NCBI GenBank assembly: GCA_030490835.1
Contig: CM059975.1
Span: 53,869,174 to 53,933,173, forward strand
DNA length: 64,000 nucleotides
Source of the DNA: Annona cherimola
Taxonomy: Eukaryota; Streptophyta; Magnoliopsida; Magnoliales; Annonaceae
Direction: 5' to 3'
Positions 63,485 to 64,000 of this stretch are shown piece by piece. How positions within the stretch are numbered: the stretch's first letter is position 1; each line of letters opens with the position of its first letter. Below the pieces are notes generated by a model. That model was given only the letters and a program-made list of their open reading frames with translations. It did not search any database and had not been told where the DNA came from. Both the position numbers and the translations under genes were made by a program.

Positions 63485-64000
63485 CTACAGTATAAAATTC
63501 TTTATCGTAAGTAGAATACTTTTGCCTTCTGCCATTGAGTTTCTCATTGAAATTGCAATAGGATGACCCTCTAGACTCAATACACCTCCTATACCTACTC
63601 CGAAAGTATTACATGCAACCTCAAAAAATTTTGAAAAATCAAGAAATTGCAATATAGGTGCTATCATCTTTTCTTCATTTTATTGAAAGCTTTGGATGCA
63701 GACTTGGACCATTGAAACGCATCTCCTTTTATGCATTTTGTGATGAGTGTCATGATGGAACTAAATCCTTTAAAAAAACACCTATAAAAACTTGTCAATC
63801 CATGAAAACTATGAAGTTAATGAAGGGATTTAAGTTTAGGCCGATTTTTAGTATCACTCGCCTTTGAAGGATCCATTGCTAAACCATTAACAGAAACATC
63901 CTAAAAAGACAAACCTCCATTTGCATGAAAACACACGTTTTAAGATTAACAAATAGTTTCTCAATTCAAAGAGTTTCAAGAATTTTCTTCACATGACGGA
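63485..64000 (-). pseudogene. Chromovirus reverse transcriptase end and RNase H start
   Basis: Minus-strand frames contain HVKKILETL, LFVNLKTCVFMQMEVCLF, SFHGLTSFYRCFFKGFSSI, ITKCIKGDAFQWSKSA and LDFSKFFEVACNTFGVGIGG. These correspond to the thumb/connection part of Ty3/gypsy reverse transcriptase and the first strand of RNase H (family form FxVxCDASGxGIGAVL; here the catalytic Asp is replaced by Asn). Stops and frame changes occur between the pieces. The catalytic YXDD part would lie beyond 64000. Confidence 0.8.

Larger units (their letters stand above)
61300..64000 (-). mobile_element. Decayed Ty3/gypsy chromovirus fragment
   Basis: The domain order RT - RNase H - integrase - chromodomain on one strand defines a chromovirus. 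The sequence of the RNase H-integrase link suggests a Tekay- or Reina-like plant lineage. All coding parts carry stops or frameshifts, so it is an old copy. Its orientation is the same as ETG1/MCMBP, upstream of the first exon found, so it may sit inside an ETG1 intron. The element continues beyond the right end of the window. Confidence 0.82.

Overview
The window looks like an assembled scaffold from an angiosperm nuclear genome. The evidence is an intron-rich plant gene with GT-AG splice sites, plant-type chromovirus and RTE-clade retrotransposon fragments, tRNA-derived SINE-like elements, MITE-like foldbacks, and two very long satellite arrays. I cannot name the species. No prokaryotic gene, CRISPR array, rRNA or true tRNA gene was seen.

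Layout. (1) 1-18484 is an uninterrupted AT-rich satellite (SatA). Its basic unit is about 190 bp, in two alternating forms that make a 381-bp dimer. From about 4340 onward the dimers form a higher-order repeat (HOR) of 3,429 bp (9 dimers, 18 monomers), seen just over four times. (2) 18485-18584 is exactly 100 N, an assembly gap. Sequence on both sides of it carries more indels than elsewhere. (3) 18585-47997 is a second, unrelated satellite (SatB) with a 136-bp monomer, about 216 copies, in block duplications of 13, 17, 36, 40 and 49 monomers. Each monomer has a short dyad-symmetry hairpin. (4) 47998-49400 is the array edge: a (CT)n(AT)n microsatellite, a 411-bp foldback MITE with a 9-bp target duplication nested inside an older foldback element, then an LTR-like fragment with a TATA box. 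(5) 50084-59938 holds the last seven recognisable exons, minus strand, of a plant MCM-binding protein gene (ETG1/MCMBP), rebuilt here from splice sites and reading phase: 945 nt, 314 codons plus stop. The 5' part of the gene is not found and probably lies beyond the window. Its introns hold a tRNA-like SINE, a 602-bp terminal-inverted-repeat element, a 5'-truncated RTE LINE, a second RTE 3' end, and two local tandem duplications. (6) 60260-64000 holds another SINE-like element, a dispersed-repeat-like stretch, and a decayed Ty3/gypsy chromovirus on the minus strand (reverse transcriptase C-terminal part, RNase H, integrase, chromodomain, possible LTR).

The only gene that looks functional is ETG1/MCMBP. 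In Arabidopsis and human this protein binds MCM2-7 and is needed for normal S phase and sister-chromatid cohesion. Here its 3' end lies about 2 kb from a satellite array of at least 29 kb. The most unusual observation is that the 602-bp transposon-like element in its largest intron contains about 95 bp clearly related to the SatB monomer, which suggests that SatB and this element family share an origin.
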